A stretch of DNA of 64,000 bases from JBBIGV01 sp037447335 (GTDB taxonomy: Bacteria > Bacteroidota > Ignavibacteria > Ignavibacteriales > Ignavibacteriaceae). Where the stretch lies: NCBI GenBank assembly GCA_037447335.1, contig JBBIGV010000001.1, positions 1-64,000 on the forward strand. Direction: 5' to 3'. The number at the start of each line of letters is the position of its first letter. Positions within the stretch are counted from its first letter, which is position 1. Below, piece after piece: positions 18,101 to 27,204 of this stretch. A program made the translations under genes and the position numbers. Below the pieces are notes generated by a model. It saw nothing but the letters and a program-made list of their open reading frames with translations, had not been told where the DNA came from and made no database searches.

Positions 18101-21100
18101 TAATAATCTTATTGAAGAAAATATTGAGTTTATCGAATTCTGGCTTAAAGTTAACAGCGCTGATCCTCAATCTAAATTTTATATTGATATTGGAAGAATC
18201 AGTGAGGACGTTCTCCCAAACGGACAACTGGATACAGAAGATATTTTTGGAACAGATGCTATTCTCGACCCCAAGTACGATGTTGGTATTGATGGAATGA
18301 CTGATGCACAGGAACGCGACCCGGCTACAAATCCTTACCTGGGCGGAATCCCTAGTACAAAAGATGACCCGAGTGGTGATAATTTTTTCTTCAATCCGGG
18401 TAATCCTCCGTCTTTATTCGATTACTTTAATATTAACGGCACACAAGGAAATCTTGAAGCTATAGATGTAGGAAGATTTCCCGACACAGAAGATTTAAAC
18501 AGGAATGGTTCACTTGACCGTGTTAACAGTTATTTCAGATACGAAATACCTCTGGATACAAGCGCTGAAACAAATCCTTTTATTGCAGGAGGCGGGGATA
18601 ATGCAGGCTGGTATTTATACAGAATTCCACTTAAAGACACTGTGATGAAAGTCGGCAGCCCGAGCTTTTCAAATGTTGAGATGATAAGAATGTGGTTCAC
18701 CAATTCCGAGCAGATGGTTCATCTTCGTTTCGCTGAATTTAATCTTGTTGGAAGCCAATGGCAGAAGCTTAATCCCGAAGATACCGTTCTTAGCGTTTCT
18801 GTAATCAGCAGGGAAGAAAATCCAAACTATGAAAGCCCCCCCGGCATTACACCCGAACGCGACAGAACCAGACCCGATGAAGAAGTTTATCGAAATGAGC
18901 AGGCTCTTAATCTTATCATTAACAATTTACCGGATGGCGAATCACGTGAAACTGTGCGTTATCTTTTCCGTCCGCTCGACGTTTTCAACTACAGCGAAAT
19001 GAAATTGTTTATACACGGCGATAAAAATAATGGTCATGGATCTGTTTCCGATACCTCAGGCGGTATTCCTGCTGCTGAAGTCTATTTCCGGTTTGGCGGA
19101 GACACAAACAATTATTACGAATACAGGCAGCCGGTTCAGCCGGGATGGAATGAAATCAGCATTTTGTTTAGTGAACTTACAGCAATAAAGCAGGGAAGAG
19201 GGGATTCAATAAATGTGATTGTCAGTTTACCTGTTCCCGGGCAACCGGGTCATTTCTACAGAGTGAAAGGTAATCCCAATTTAACTGCGGTTAAGTTTTT
19301 AACAGTTGGTATTCACAATACAAATCACCCTGAAAAAGTAGGACCAATATCCGGCGAAGTCTGGGTAAATGAATTAAGAGTTATCGGTGCGGATGATTCA
19401 CCCGGATGGGCATACAGCGTTTCGACATCATTAAAACTTGCCGAACTGATGACGGTTAGTTTTAATATGAGTGAATCCGATCCTAATTTTCACAGGATAA
19501 CCGACCGGTTTGGGTCTCGTGTGCATTCAAGAAATTGGGGCTTGTCAACCGATCTTGATGTTTTAAAACTCCTCCCGATCAGTATGCCGGAAAGTAACCT
19601 GAAGCTTACATACTCTCATACTGAAAGTGTCGGCAAGCCGGTTTATGTACCGGGTACTGATATTCGTGTGGATGAAGCCGTAAACAGACTTGAAGAGAGC
19701 CAGGGTGACACAACGATTACAGAACTTCAAACTCCTGAAAGCCTGAGATCAGAAGTGCAAACCGTTAATATTTCAGATACGTGGACAGCCGCAAATATCA
19801 GGCTCAGAATTCCATCCTCTGTCTGGCTTATTAGAGATACATTTAATGCCCTTACATTCGGGTTCACATATAATAAAACATTCAGCAGAAGCCCGACAGT
19901 TTTATCTAACAAAAGCTGGATATGGAATGCTAATGTTAACTATGGTTTAAACCTGAGTCCTGACTATTTTCTAAATGTTGTTGATGTTCCGGTTATTGGC
20001 TCGGCGCTTGCATTGTTTACCGACTACAAAGGTGTTAAAGTATTCTATACTCCTCAGAACTTTGCCGTAACTTTACAGGCAAAAAGAAACAGGAATACAA
20101 ATGTTACCCGTGCAACCCGCACTACTCCCAGTCAGGAAATTATTACAAGAGATTTTACAACTTCCCGCGGCTTCAATTATTCCTGGAAGATGACCGAAGG
20201 AGGACTGATTAATTTATCGCATACCTATTCATTGAATATCAATTCTTCTTTAGCATTTCTTGAAAGAGATATTTACGGTAATCAAAGACCTGAAAGTGAA
20301 ATCTGGAAAGAAATTTTTTCAGGTTTATTCTTCGGGCGCGATAACCAATATCAGCAGTCTTTTGAATTGAGAACTGCACCAAGGCTGCCTTCACTCTGGG
20401 ATATAAATAAATTCTTTAACATTACGGCAGGGTATTCGGTTACCTACCAATGGAATTTTGATTTCAGGCAGGATACTTTAGGACGAAGCGCAGGGTTTTC
20501 AAACAAAACTAATCTTGGCTTAACATTAAGATGGAAAGCCTTAACCGAACCTCTGTTTAAAGATGCCTCCGATTCAGATACAAAGCAGCAAACCCAGACT
20601 CAAACAACCAAAAGGGGGCGCGACAGAGATTTTATGCCTCCTGATTCAAAGGGTGAAACCGGGATTATTACGGATACTTCCTTTGTAGTTTCTGATACAA
20701 CTGAGGTTGTTGATTCTTTGCTGGTCGAAGGTCCTCCGAAACCATCAGCCATCAAAAATGCTTTGTTGTTTTTCAGGTCTGTGGCTCAAACATTATTTTT
20801 CGATTATGAGAACATCTCAGTAAACTTTACGAATGATAACACGGTTTCAAAAAGCGGTTTGCATGGAAAAGGTACAGGCTTTCACAACTTCTGGGGCTTA
20901 AGGTATGATGAAGATGATGGTCCCCCGAGGTTATTTATGCTCGGATTAAATTCGGATGTTGGCAGAAGAGCGCCGAGAGGTAATCTGAGTGATGCATTTT
21001 CGCAGCGAAACAATCTTGAATTCCGAACCTCGCGTCCCCTTTGGGAAGGTGCAAAGATAGATGTAAACTGGAAAGTCGGATGGTCGTTAAATAAAACACA

Positions 21101-22004
21101 AAATATTCAGACAGATGAACTCGGGAATATCGTGGTTGTAAATGCGCCTACTTCATCCGGGACTTTGAACAGGTCATTTCTTACGCTTCCGCCGGTGCTT
21201 GTGTTTTCGATATTTGGCAGCGGAATAAAAAAAGTTGATGAATTGTACGATCGTTCGGCAGAAAACCAAACTGAAAATCTTTCACAGGCATTCATATACG
21301 GATTTGAAACTTTACCGCTTCTCTCAAAACTTGGTTTTCTGGGTGATGTAATTAAATATGTTCCGCGTCCAAACTGGAGAATTACCTGGGATGGACTCGA
21401 AAAAATATTCATCTTTAAAGAAATTGCAAGGCGCGTTAATTTAGAGCATTCCTATTCCTCAACATATACAGAAGGCTGGAGAATAAATCGTGACGGTATC
21501 CAGGAAACACAAACACAAAAGATTGAATATGGATTTACTCCTCTGGCTGGGTTAAATATGACCTTCGGCGAGCTTTGGGGCGGTAATCTTATCGGCAGCA
21601 TAAAGTATTCAACACGTGCAAGTTACGATCTTGCAGTTACTACAAGGAATATTACGGAAACATTTTCACGCGATATAGGTATTACAGCGGGTTATTCAAA
21701 ATCAGGTTTCGAAATTCCGCTGTTTGGTCTGGCATTGCAGAATGATATTGAGTTTACTTTTTCATATACGAATACAAAAAATTCCACCACAAGGTTTGAG
21801 ATGTCTAATTTTACCGAAGAGGGTATTCCTCAGGATGGAACTACCAGGACAACGCTTGAACCAAGAGTAAAGTATACACTGAGTTCGAAAGTGACTCTTT
21901 CAATCTTTTACAAACGTACTTCCGTTGAACCCGAAGGTGCGGCAAGAATTCCACCAACTACCACAAATGAAGCCGGGCTTGATGTCCATATTTCCATACA
22001 ATAG
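15126..22004 (+). CDS. sprA: SprA/Sov, T9SS outer-membrane translocon
   Basis: 2292 residues, the usual length of SprA, which forms the very large single-chain outer-membrane barrel that releases T9SS cargo. Visible hallmarks: repeated N-terminal blocks (IKDITDFEIPLPSVGVLSIFGEPKISLKIGG), internal-repeat style segments (GNVSLQTSPLVGGSEALFGVKALFKMGPF; VYQLGFNVVEHSVRVRLNG) and long alternating aromatic barrel strands to the C-terminus. Low-complexity T/Q linkers occur near residue 1820. The start is uncertain. ATG15126 gives a hydrophobic but uncharged signal-like segment (MCAVILLGALSFGFNSS). The same frame stays open for 20 codons upstream and reads basic (SAKKTNPIKKSIRILF) but has no usual start codon. 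It stands alone upstream of porX. Confidence 0.95.
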   Translation: MCAVILLGALSFGFNSSVDSRFNKLIWLKACLQLAGYTQQADVVLYPEDYLLSGRDNIKGSTDSFSILFNAPPDTSEEENGTDSLFEIPDTLTTESDTTEIEQPLTRLEEMALDSAARLQHFRYQRTDVPYVEMRKRKIPGFFIRPSENVVQRRIEIDSTGKFVVIKELVAGQETKILLQLPIEDYIALRLALKERQNWEALAYQYELKEGKRGLGDLIKDITDFEIPLPSVGVLSIFGEPKISLKIGGAVNIQGAWRSETTEGVTASLLGNTRNEPDFKQDVQINVSGTIGDKLNITADWNTQRTFEYENQLKIKYTGYEDEIIQSIEAGNVSLQTSPLVGGSEALFGVKALFKMGPFTLTTLASQKKGEIKEVNVSGGTTAQEFNVRAYDYSRNHYFLDTLYASQIPGLDLFRRYFASSVPEIDEQYRVVDIQVWKSINIVTPDRSRERFANAFINLDPKTQPNLTYDEFFRRDIENPVPGEEETGRFLLLEQDVDYKLYPETGFITFQTQIQDQDIIAVAYRIENGPGSQDDIFFGEFLDPADTNTTKKLVLKLVKPRNLQPQYKQAWMLQLKNIYPIGSRNVKQDGFEFFIKYEIEGQEPVIDYPTPQGPVRLLNAFGLDILDASGNPTPDGRFDFRPGFTIIPQTGEIIFPVLQPFGQNIPAALPYSIKFQDVYDTTQTFARQNKVKDKWFLTGKSSGDATAVYQLGFNVVEHSVRVRLNGRELTAGVDYVVDYNIGQLTIRNEAALVPGADLNITFEQNDLFQLASKTLLGARGIFDFSQKTKLGFSVLNLNQQTLSDKVRIGEEPLNNTIYGVDFSTRGDLPFLTRLLDNVISTREMSTFNLSGEYAYIDPDPNTKKSPIPTDDGKSIAYIDDFEGAKRTIPVGISYTSWKDLSPPDSILNLPGLDTWGKMDHKAKSFWFTILPSDVTVDQIYGDRKKVGRQDQQVTVMDYIFLPDTPGTYNYVPNLAERRKNWGGIMKLLSQTANNLIEENIEFIEFWLKVNSADPQSKFYIDIGRISEDVLPNGQLDTEDIFGTDAILDPKYDVGIDGMTDAQERDPATNPYLGGIPSTKDDPSGDNFFFNPGNPPSLFDYFNINGTQGNLEAIDVGRFPDTEDLNRNGSLDRVNSYFRYEIPLDTSAETNPFIAGGGDNAGWYLYRIPLKDTVMKVGSPSFSNVEMIRMWFTNSEQMVHLRFAEFNLVGSQWQKLNPEDTVLSVSVISREENPNYESPPGITPERDRTRPDEEVYRNEQALNLIINNLPDGESRETVRYLFRPLDVFNYSEMKLFIHGDKNNGHGSVSDTSGGIPAAEVYFRFGGDTNNYYEYRQPVQPGWNEISILFSELTAIKQGRGDSINVIVSLPVPGQPGHFYRVKGNPNLTAVKFLTVGIHNTNHPEKVGPISGEVWVNELRVIGADDSPGWAYSVSTSLKLAELMTVSFNMSESDPNFHRITDRFGSRVHSRNWGLSTDLDVLKLLPISMPESNLKLTYSHTESVGKPVYVPGTDIRVDEAVNRLEESQGDTTITELQTPESLRSEVQTVNISDTWTAANIRLRIPSSVWLIRDTFNALTFGFTYNKTFSRSPTVLSNKSWIWNANVNYGLNLSPDYFLNVVDVPVIGSALALFTDYKGVKVFYTPQNFAVTLQAKRNRNTNVTRATRTTPSQEIITRDFTTSRGFNYSWKMTEGGLINLSHTYSLNINSSLAFLERDIYGNQRPESEIWKEIFSGLFFGRDNQYQQSFELRTAPRLPSLWDINKFFNITAGYSVTYQWNFDFRQDTLGRSAGFSNKTNLGLTLRWKALTEPLFKDASDSDTKQQTQTQTTKRGRDRDFMPPDSKGETGIITDTSFVVSDTTEVVDSLLVEGPPKPSAIKNALLFFRSVAQTLFFDYENISVNFTNDNTVSKSGLHGKGTGFHNFWGLRYDEDDGPPRLFMLGLNSDVGRRAPRGNLSDAFSQRNNLEFRTSRPLWEGAKIDVNWKVGWSLNKTQNIQTDELGNIVVVNAPTSSGTLNRSFLTLPPVLVFSIFGSGIKKVDELYDRSAENQTENLSQAFIYGFETLPLLSKLGFLGDVIKYVPRPNWRITWDGLEKIFIFKEIARRVNLEHSYSSTYTEGWRINRDGIQETQTQKIEYGFTPLAGLNMTFGELWGGNLIGSIKYSTRASYDLAVTTRNITETFSRDIGITAGYSKSGFEIPLFGLALQNDIEFTFSYTNTKNSTTRFEMSNFTEEGIPQDGTTRTTLEPRVKYTLSSKVTLSIFYKRTSVEPEGAARIPPTTTNEAGLDVHISIQ

Positions 22005-22123
22005 ATAGTTTTTCTCTTCAATAGTGTATTAATGGTTTTGAATTATATAGGAATTTTTCATATACATATTTATGTTCATATATTATTACAGGTTAGTAAA
22101 ATTAAATACAGGATTCGGATACA

Positions 22124-23692
22124 ATGAAAACAAAAAAGCTGCTTTGGGTAGATGATGAAATAGAACTTCTGCGTTCGCACGTTATTTTTCTTTCTGAAAA
22201 AGGATATGAGGTTGATACAGTTACAAACGGGCAGGATGCCGTTAATTCTGTTAAGGAAAAAGAATACGATCTGATTTTTCTTGATGAAATGATGGCTGGT
22301 ATGGGCGGGCTTGAAACGCTCGGAATAATCAAAGAACATAATCCGAACATCCCCGTTGTAATGATAACCAAAAATGAAGAAGAAACCCTGATGGACGAAG
22401 CCATTGGCGGTAAGATAAATGACTATCTTACAAAACCGGTTAATCCAAGCCAGGTGCTTCTTGTTTGTAAAAAAATTCTTGAAGGGAAAAAAATATCGGG
22501 GCAGTATGCTGCGAAAGATTATCTCCAGGACTTTAACCAGATTTCACAGGCATTACTGAACGAACTTGATCATCATGAATGGACAGAACTTTACCTCAAA
22601 TTAGTAAACTGGGATATTGAACTTGACGTTCATCCCGAAATAGGATTGCGTCAAACACTTAACGACCAGAAGAGGGAAGCGAATAAAGAATTTTCACGTT
22701 TTGTTGAAAAGAATTATAAGAACTGGATTAACGCATCCGATAAATCTGATGCCCCGGTTATTACCACAGATATTCTTTCGCAATATGTAACACGTCATCT
22801 TGATAATACAAATACAGCAGTATTCCTCTTTGTTCTTGACTGTTTAAGGCTCGATCAATGGATGGTGATGGAAAAACATCTGATTGACTATTTCAGGATT
22901 GACAAGCAGTATTATTACTCGATGATCCCGACTGCAACGCCTTATTCGAGGAATGCATTATTCAGCGGTTTGTATCCATCCGAAATCGAAAAACATTATC
23001 CTGAGCTATGGCAATCCATTGATGATGATGAAAGAAGCATGAATAAATATGAAAAAGAACTTCTGCAGCACTTCCTCGACAGGAGAAGGATTAAACTTCG
23101 CAACGATCTGAAGTACATAAAAATTATTGATCCCGATGTAGGAAGGAGTTTTGAGCAGAATATTCTTTCATACCAGAATTCACATTTTACAGCCGTTGTA
23201 GTAAACTTCCTGGATATGATCGCTCATGGAAGATCAGATTCGGACCTGCTAAAAGAAATCGCCCCTGATGAATCGGCTTACCGATCACTTACAGAAAGCT
23301 GGTTTAAACATTCTTCATTACTTAACACTTTCAGAACACTTGCAAAAATTCCGAATGTTAAACTGATTATCACTACGGATCACGGAAGCATACGCTCGCT
23401 AAGAGGCGCTAAGGTACTTGGAGACAGGGAAGCCTCAACTAATTTACGCTTCAAATACGGCAGGAATCTTAAAGTTGATGATAAACATGCTATCTATATC
23501 AAAAATCCAACTGATTACAAACTTCCTAAGAGAGGTTTAACCATAATCTATATTATTGCTAAAGAAGATTATTACTTTGTCTATCCGACAGACTATCATA
23601 AGTTTCTCACCCATTATAAAGACACTTTTCAGCATGGTGGTATATCAATGGAAGAAATGATACTTCCGATTATTGTGATGGAACCGAAGTAA
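22124..23692 (+). CDS. porX: PorX, T9SS response regulator with PglZ domain
   Basis: 522 residues. The receiver domain is at 1-120, with acidic pair Asp10/Asp11, phospho-acceptor Asp54 (LIFLDEMM), Thr82 and Lys104 (YLTKP), all intact. A helical linker precedes a C-terminal PglZ/alkaline-phosphatase-fold domain from about residue 220: VFLFVLDCLRLDQW, TATPYSRNALFSGLYP and LIITTDHGSIRS carry its metal-site residues. In Porphyromonas and Flavobacterium PorX controls T9SS gene expression and has phosphodiesterase activity. No HTH DNA-binding domain is present, so it must act through partners. It follows sprA by about 120 bases and heads a tight run of housekeeping genes. A PorY-type kinase is not in the window. 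Confidence 0.93.
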   Translation: MKTKKLLWVDDEIELLRSHVIFLSEKGYEVDTVTNGQDAVNSVKEKEYDLIFLDEMMAGMGGLETLGIIKEHNPNIPVVMITKNEEETLMDEAIGGKINDYLTKPVNPSQVLLVCKKILEGKKISGQYAAKDYLQDFNQISQALLNELDHHEWTELYLKLVNWDIELDVHPEIGLRQTLNDQKREANKEFSRFVEKNYKNWINASDKSDAPVITTDILSQYVTRHLDNTNTAVFLFVLDCLRLDQWMVMEKHLIDYFRIDKQYYYSMIPTATPYSRNALFSGLYPSEIEKHYPELWQSIDDDERSMNKYEKELLQHFLDRRRIKLRNDLKYIKIIDPDVGRSFEQNILSYQNSHFTAVVVNFLDMIAHGRSDSDLLKEIAPDESAYRSLTESWFKHSSLLNTFRTLAKIPNVKLIITTDHGSIRSLRGAKVLGDREASTNLRFKYGRNLKVDDKHAIYIKNPTDYKLPKRGLTIIYIIAKEDYYFVYPTDYHKFLTHYKDTFQHGGISMEEMILPIIVMEPK

Positions 23693-23693
23693 C

Positions 23694-24122
23694 ATGGATT
23701 TCCCTTTTGTCAGAAGAGTTTTTTCGGAGGAAGAAACTACCCGGATAGCCGAATTATTTACTACCCGGCTTGTAAGAGGAGATGTGATAGTATTAAATGG
23801 AAATCTTGGCGCCGGAAAAACTTTTTTTGTGAGATCTGCGGCAAAGGCAATGAAAATAAGCGGAGTTAACAGCCCCACTTTTGCAATTGTAAATGAATAT
23901 GATAATGATGAAAAAATATATCATTTTGATTTTTATCGTATTGAAGATGCCGTTGAATTATTTGACCTGGGTTATAACGATTATCTGAATGATACCGAAG
24001 CCATAACCTTTATTGAGTGGGGCGAGCGCTTACCGGGAGTTTTACCGGCTAAGAGGTATGAAATAAATATTAAAGTTAATGAAGACCTGAGCAGAGAAAT
24101 CAAAATTGAAAAACGAACCTGA
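23694..24122 (+). CDS. tsaE: TsaE, t6A biosynthesis ATPase
   Basis: 142 residues, the normal size. It has a P-loop at 36-43 (GNLGAGKT), the switch-like PTFAIVNEY and the conserved end of the fold FIEWGERLPGVLP. With TsaB and TsaD it installs threonylcarbamoyl on adenosine 37 of ANN-decoding tRNAs. The ATG lies one base after the porX stop, and the 3' end overlaps tsaB by 17 bases. Confidence 0.95.
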   Translation: MDFPFVRRVFSEEETTRIAELFTTRLVRGDVIVLNGNLGAGKTFFVRSAAKAMKISGVNSPTFAIVNEYDNDEKIYHFDFYRIEDAVELFDLGYNDYLNDTEAITFIEWGERLPGVLPAKRYEINIKVNEDLSREIKIEKRT

Positions 24123-24768
24123 ACAGAAACCGATACTCGCAATTGAGACTTCAGAAGAGATTTGCGGTGTTTGCCTCTACTTTTCTGATAATAAGATGTT
24201 CAGCAGCAGCATCAAACAAAAGAATTCGCATGCCGAAAAGTTGTATGAAGAAATTGATTTTGTGCTGAAGATTTCAAATACTTCTATCAATCTCCTCGAA
24301 ACTATTGCTGTATCAGCGGGACCAGGATCATTTACTGGCTTAAGAATCGGAATGTCGGCAGCAAAAGGACTTGCATTTGGTGCTAACCTTCCCATTTGCC
24401 CGGTGCCCACGTTTGAAGCGCTTGCATTGCAAATAGCTGAAATTTTACAGGATGGGAGCAATTTCGCTATTGCAAATAAGGTCAATATGGAGGAAGTATA
24501 TTTTGCACAGTTTAAAGTTGTTTCTAATAATTATATATTTGCAGAGAATTTAAGAATAATAAGGTTTGAAGAGCTTAATTTAATTGATAAAAACATTCCG
24601 ATGTTCGGAAATTGCAGGATAGAAGGAATGATACCGTTAAGCGCTCCAAACCCCGAATATATAGCCAAATGGTTTAAGTTGTTTGGTGCAGAATTATCCA
24701 CTGCTGATTACGATTATCTTGAACCAAATTATCTAAAAGATTTCATAATAAGAGGTATGAAAAAATGA
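24106..24768 (+). CDS. tsaB: TsaB, t6A biosynthesis subunit
   Basis: 220 residues. ILAIETSEEICGVCLY opens the ASKHA fold, and the signature VSAGPGSFTGLRIGMSAAKGLAF (about 66-88) is diagnostic. TsaB is the inactive scaffold partner of TsaD. The C-terminal YLEPNYLKDF is also typical. It overlaps tsaE by 17 bases and the next gene by 4 (ATGA), so translation of this run is coupled. TsaD is encoded 10 kb away at 34021. Confidence 0.95.
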   Translation: MKNEPEQKPILAIETSEEICGVCLYFSDNKMFSSSIKQKNSHAEKLYEEIDFVLKISNTSINLLETIAVSAGPGSFTGLRIGMSAAKGLAFGANLPICPVPTFEALALQIAEILQDGSNFAIANKVNMEEVYFAQFKVVSNNYIFAENLRIIRFEELNLIDKNIPMFGNCRIEGMIPLSAPNPEYIAKWFKLFGAELSTADYDYLEPNYLKDFIIRGMKK

Positions 24769-25493
24769 TAAAAAAAATGATTTTTTTAGTTGTTGTTTCT
24801 TTCCCGTTATGTTTAGCTCAGATGATGGGTCCGCGAATCTCCGTGCAAAGCCTTGAACACGATTTTGGTAATATTGAAGAGGGGTCTGTGGTAAGCCATC
24901 ATTTTATTATTTCTAATACGGGTGGAGACGTTCTTAATATTACAAACGTCAGAGCAACCTGCGGTTGTACTGTTGCTCAACCGGATAAGGATGTTTTAAA
25001 TCCGGGTGAATCGGTTAAACTAAAAGTTGATTTCAATTCAGCCGGCAGAATTGGCAAACAGGAAAGGTTAGTTTTCGTAAGATCAAATGCCGAAAATACC
25101 CCTGAATTAAAACTTACAATCAAAGCATTCGTGGTAAGACCCCAAAAGAAGGAAGATGAGAAAGTTAAATCCCAATCCCTGATCTTTCCCGAAACACAAC
25201 ATAATTTTGGTTTGGTTATGGAAGGCAAAGTTTATGATTACACCTTCCAATTTGTTAATCAAGGTTCTAAGCAGGTGAATATAAAAGATATCAAAACTAC
25301 CTGCGGATGCACTGTAGCTCATATCAGTAGTAAAAATCTTAAGCCAGGGCAAGCAGGTACTTTGAGAGTAGAATTTGATTCTACCGACCGCCTCGGCAGA
25401 TTAAGCAGGGATATTGTTGTTGTTTCCGATGATCCTGTTGAACCAAATAAAACTTTAAAGATTTATGCAGATGTTAAGAAGGGCTTGTTTTAA
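24765..25493 (+). CDS. Exported tandem DUF1573 protein
   Basis: 242 residues with a signal peptide (MIKKMIFLVVVSFPLCLAQ). Two DUF1573 Ig-like repeats follow, at about 25-125 and 135-240. Each begins with an H-D/N-F-G strand (EHDFGNIEEG; QHNFGLVMEG) and contains the family cysteine motif (RATCGCTVA; KTTCGCTVA). Spacing between repeats is even and both keep the Cys pair. The domain is common in secreted Bacteroidota proteins. Its molecular role is not established. It sits in a housekeeping run between tsaB and accD, with ATGA and TAATG overlaps, and may be there only for co-expression. Confidence 0.9.
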   Translation: MIKKMIFLVVVSFPLCLAQMMGPRISVQSLEHDFGNIEEGSVVSHHFIISNTGGDVLNITNVRATCGCTVAQPDKDVLNPGESVKLKVDFNSAGRIGKQERLVFVRSNAENTPELKLTIKAFVVRPQKKEDEKVKSQSLIFPETQHNFGLVMEGKVYDYTFQFVNQGSKQVNIKDIKTTCGCTVAHISSKNLKPGQAGTLRVEFDSTDRLGRLSRDIVVVSDDPVEPNKTLKIYADVKKGLF

Positions 25494-26332
25494 TGCCATG
25501 GTTTAAGCGATCCAAAGAAAATATATCACCGGATTCACAGAAGAAAGACCTGCCGGATGGTCAATGGGAAAAGTGTCCCAGCTGCAGTGAAATAATCCAT
25601 AAGAAGCAGCTCGAAGCTAATTTATGGACCTGCTTAAAATGTAATCATCATTTCAGAATTGGAAGCAGTGAATATATTGATATAATTCTTGATAAAGGAA
25701 CTTTTAAAGAGATTGATAAAAAAATGCGTTCGGCTGATCCGCTGCATTTTGAAGATACAAAAAAATATACCGACCGTATTGCTGAAACCATAAAAAAAAC
25801 AGGTATATTTGATGCTGTAAGAACGGGAACCGGCAAACTAAAAGGTACCGAAATTGCATTCGGATGCATGGATTTTAAATTTATCGGCGGCAGTATGGGG
25901 TCGGTTGTAGGAGAAAAAATCGCAAGGGTTACTGACAAAGCCTATAAAAACAAGCTTCCTCTGGTTATTATATCGCAAAGCGGCGGTGCAAGAATGATGG
26001 AAGGCGCCTATTCGCTGATGCAGCTCGCTAAAACCAGTTCGCGTTTGGCAAGGCTTGCCGAAGCAAAAATCCCGTACATTTCTGTTATGACAGACCCGAC
26101 AACAGGAGGCACCACTGCAAGTTATGCAATGCTTGGAGATGTTAATGTTGCCGAACCGCAGGCGCTGATTGGTTTTGCGGGCCCAAGAGTTATTAAACAA
26201 ACCATTGGCAGAGATCTTCCAAAAGGATTTCAACGTTCTGAGTTTCAGCTTGAACAGGGTTTTGTTGATGTGGTAGCACAAAGGAAAGATCTCAGAGATG
26301 TAATTCATAACCTCATTGTATTAATGAGTTAA
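25493..26332 (+). CDS. accD: AccD, acetyl-CoA carboxylase carboxyltransferase beta subunit
   Basis: 279 residues. An N-terminal zinc ribbon (CPSC at about 29-32, CLKC at about 48-51) precedes the carboxyltransferase core with GSMGSVVGEKIARV, ISQSGGARMMEGAYSLMQLAK and DPTTGGTTASYAMLGD, which bind acyl-CoA and form the oxyanion site. It transfers carboxyl from biotin to acetyl-CoA to make malonyl-CoA for fatty acid synthesis. The partner accA and the biotin subunits are not in the window. birA and bioY, which supply and attach biotin, are. It starts with TAATG coupling to the DUF1573 gene. Confidence 0.96.
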   Translation: MPWFKRSKENISPDSQKKDLPDGQWEKCPSCSEIIHKKQLEANLWTCLKCNHHFRIGSSEYIDIILDKGTFKEIDKKMRSADPLHFEDTKKYTDRIAETIKKTGIFDAVRTGTGKLKGTEIAFGCMDFKFIGGSMGSVVGEKIARVTDKAYKNKLPLVIISQSGGARMMEGAYSLMQLAKTSSRLARLAEAKIPYISVMTDPTTGGTTASYAMLGDVNVAEPQALIGFAGPRVIKQTIGRDLPKGFQRSEFQLEQGFVDVVAQRKDLRDVIHNLIVLMS

Positions 26333-26334
26333 AC

Positions 26335-27198
26335 TTGCCTATTGAAATTGTCACAACAGTTTCGCAAATGCACAAAATATCTTCTTCTCTGAAACGAGCA
26401 GGGAAGAAGATCGGTTTTGTCCCAACTATGGGTTTTTTACATCAGGGGCACCTTTCACTTATAAGGAAATCGAAAGAATTCTGTGATGTAACCGTAGTTT
26501 CTGTTTTTGTTAACCCATCACAGTTTGCTCCCAACGAAGACTTTGCAGCCTATCCACGTGATTTTGAAAGAGATAAAGAATTGTTGATAAGTGAAGGAGT
26601 AGATTTTGTTTTTATTCCTTCTGAACGGGAAATTTATCCCCATAGTTTTCAGACCTATGTAACTGTTGAAGAAATTACAAGTAAACTTGAAGGTGAATTT
26701 CGTCCAACTCATTTCAGAGGTGTAACAACTGTTGTTACAATTCTGTTTAATTGTGTTAAACCTGATTATGCGTTCTTCGGGCAAAAGGATGCACAGCAGG
26801 CTGAAGTTATCAAACAAATGGTAAGCGATTTAAAGTTTGATATAAAAGTTATCGTCTGCCCGATAGTTCGTGAACCTGATGGTTTAGCGTTAAGCTCCCG
26901 CAACATATATTTTTCTCCCGAGGAGAGAAAATCTGCTTTGGTTCTTTATAAAGCTCTCAAATATGCAGAGAAGATGATCGAGGGGTTAGAACGCGATTCC
27001 CGGACTGTAATAGATATTATGAAATGTATTATTTCCGAAGAAAAAAACGTTAAGATTGATTATATAAAAATAGTAAATGCCGAGGGATTCAGGGAAGATG
27101 AGTTTATTGAGCAGGGTAATATCTACTACATCCTTATCGCTGCACGCATTGGTAAAACAAGGTTGATTGATAACTCAAAAATATTTCTTAAGCCATAG
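26335..27198 (+). CDS. panC: PanC, pantothenate synthetase
   Basis: 287 residues, starting at a TTG two bases after the accD stop. There is no better ATG: the first Met lies inside the first helix. It has the class features GFVPTMGFLHQGHLSLI (HxGH nucleotidyl motif), VVSVFVNPSQFAPNEDF, DYAFFGQKDAQQ and LALSSRNIYFS. It joins pantoate and beta-alanine with ATP on the way to CoA. The last gene of the porX run, it converges on coaX with 6 bases between stops. Confidence 0.95.
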   Translation: MPIEIVTTVSQMHKISSSLKRAGKKIGFVPTMGFLHQGHLSLIRKSKEFCDVTVVSVFVNPSQFAPNEDFAAYPRDFERDKELLISEGVDFVFIPSEREIYPHSFQTYVTVEEITSKLEGEFRPTHFRGVTTVVTILFNCVKPDYAFFGQKDAQQAEVIKQMVSDLKFDIKVIVCPIVREPDGLALSSRNIYFSPEERKSALVLYKALKYAEKMIEGLERDSRTVIDIMKCIISEEKNVKIDYIKIVNAEGFREDEFIEQGNIYYILIAARIGKTRLIDNSKIFLKP

Positions 27199-27204
27199 AT
27201 TGTT

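Noticed and set aside
25838..26308. 156-codon open frame antisense to accD
   Set aside because: It lies wholly within accD, has no family features and no ribosome-binding site. accD is unambiguous.
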